This document shows, one piece after another, positions 6,561-6,692 of a stretch of DNA of 6,692 nucleotides. The stretch is from contig QHXL01000097.1 in assembly GCA_003222935.1 (NCBI GenBank), forward strand, positions 1 to 6,692, in the 5' to 3' direction. The DNA is from Acidobacteriota bacterium. Its GTDB lineage: Bacteria; Acidobacteriota; Blastocatellia; Pyrinomonadales; Pyrinomonadaceae. A program made the translations under genes and the position numbers. The notes below the pieces were generated by a model that was not told the origin of the DNA, did no database searches, and saw only the letters and a list, made by a program, of their open reading frames with translations. How positions within the stretch are numbered: position 1 is the first letter of the stretch; each line of letters opens with the position of its first letter.

Positions 6561-6596
6561 AGGGGCAGGAGCAGGGGCAGGGGCAGGGGCAGGGGC
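6561..6596 (+). repeat. Hexanucleotide tandem repeat (AGGGGC)6 with G-quadruplex potential
   Basis: Six consecutive 6-nt units read AGGGGC, except the second, which is AGGAGC. They begin 7 nt after the stop of the LCAT-like gene. The plus strand contains five GGGG runs. The last four (6574-6595) are separated by only CA and fit a tight G-quadruplex pattern. The repeat lies in the mRNA-sense strand, so the 3'-untranslated RNA of the acyltransferase could form the same fold. Unit number is likely to vary by slippage. No function is established. Confidence 0.85.
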
Positions 6597-6613
6597 TGCA
6601 GCAGGAAGATACA

Positions 6614-6644
6614 CGTCGCCAGCCAGCCCGTATTAGTGGCGACG
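6614..6644. repeat. Perfect 8-bp inverted repeat after the acyltransferase gene
   Basis: CGTCGCCA (6614-6621) and TGGCGACG (6637-6644) are exact reverse complements with a 15-nt loop. On the plus strand an A-rich rather than T-rich stretch (AAAATAATAAAA) follows, so it does not look like a standard intrinsic terminator. It could still form a stem at the 3' end of the larB/acyltransferase transcript, or an operator for a gene to the right. From 6645 to the window end I see nothing else interpretable. Confidence 0.45.
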
Positions 6645-6692
6645 AAAATAATAAAAGTTCACCCTTTCGACAGAATCAGTGACAGAAGTTTT

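Noticed and set aside
6561..6596. CRISPR-like array
   Set aside because: The units are only 6 nt and contiguous, with no spacers; it is a simple tandem repeat.
6614..6650. Rho-independent terminator after the acyltransferase
   Set aside because: The stem is perfect but is followed by A-rich, not T-rich, sequence, and no T-run follows on the other strand either.

Overview
This is a bacterial chromosomal window with moderate GC content (roughly half, judged by eye) and ordinary housekeeping and envelope genes. No tRNA, rRNA, CRISPR array, transposase or phage gene was seen. It holds a futalosine-pathway menaquinone cluster, a nickel-pincer cofactor gene (larB), a bacterial LCAT-like acyltransferase, and a secreted LolA/TP0789-like protein of a kind I associate with Acidobacteriota. 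The best guess for the source is therefore an acidobacterium, perhaps class Blastocatellia. This rests on gene content only and is tentative.

Layout, left to right. Positions 1-688 (minus) carry the first 229 codons of a secreted protein that runs off the left edge. Positions 689-1203 have no convincing protein gene. They contain a leader with a perfect small hairpin and an in-frame 14-codon mini-ORF, then a strongly base-paired plus-strand segment (987-1091) ending in an intrinsic-terminator-like hairpin plus six T, then a second long stem-loop (1109-1167). Positions 1204-4148 (minus) hold three closely packed genes transcribed in the order ubiA-type prenyltransferase (mqnP) -> mqnE -> mqnD. 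A 134-bp divergent spacer (4149-4282) carries plausible promoters for both directions. Positions 4283-5050 (plus) are larB. Positions 5085-6554 (plus) encode an exported LCAT-family acyltransferase/lipase. The remaining tail holds a GGGGCA-type hexanucleotide tandem repeat with G-quadruplex potential and a perfect 8-bp inverted repeat.

How the genes work together. MqnE (radical SAM aminodeoxyfutalosine synthase) and MqnD (1,4-dihydroxy-6-naphthoate synthase) are two steps of the futalosine route to menaquinone. The UbiA-family enzyme is the likely prenyltransferase acting on the naphthoate product. mqnA, mqnB and mqnC are not in this window and must lie elsewhere if the pathway is complete. 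LarB makes the pyridinium dicarboxylate precursor of the nickel-pincer nucleotide. Its partners LarC, LarE and any LarA-type client are not visible here. The LCAT-like protein follows larB by 34 bp and may be co-transcribed, but no functional link is evident.

The part least explained by known genes is 689-1203. The orphan plus-strand structured element with its own terminator is the best candidate for something undescribed, a possible small RNA. The evidence is folding by eye from a single sequence.
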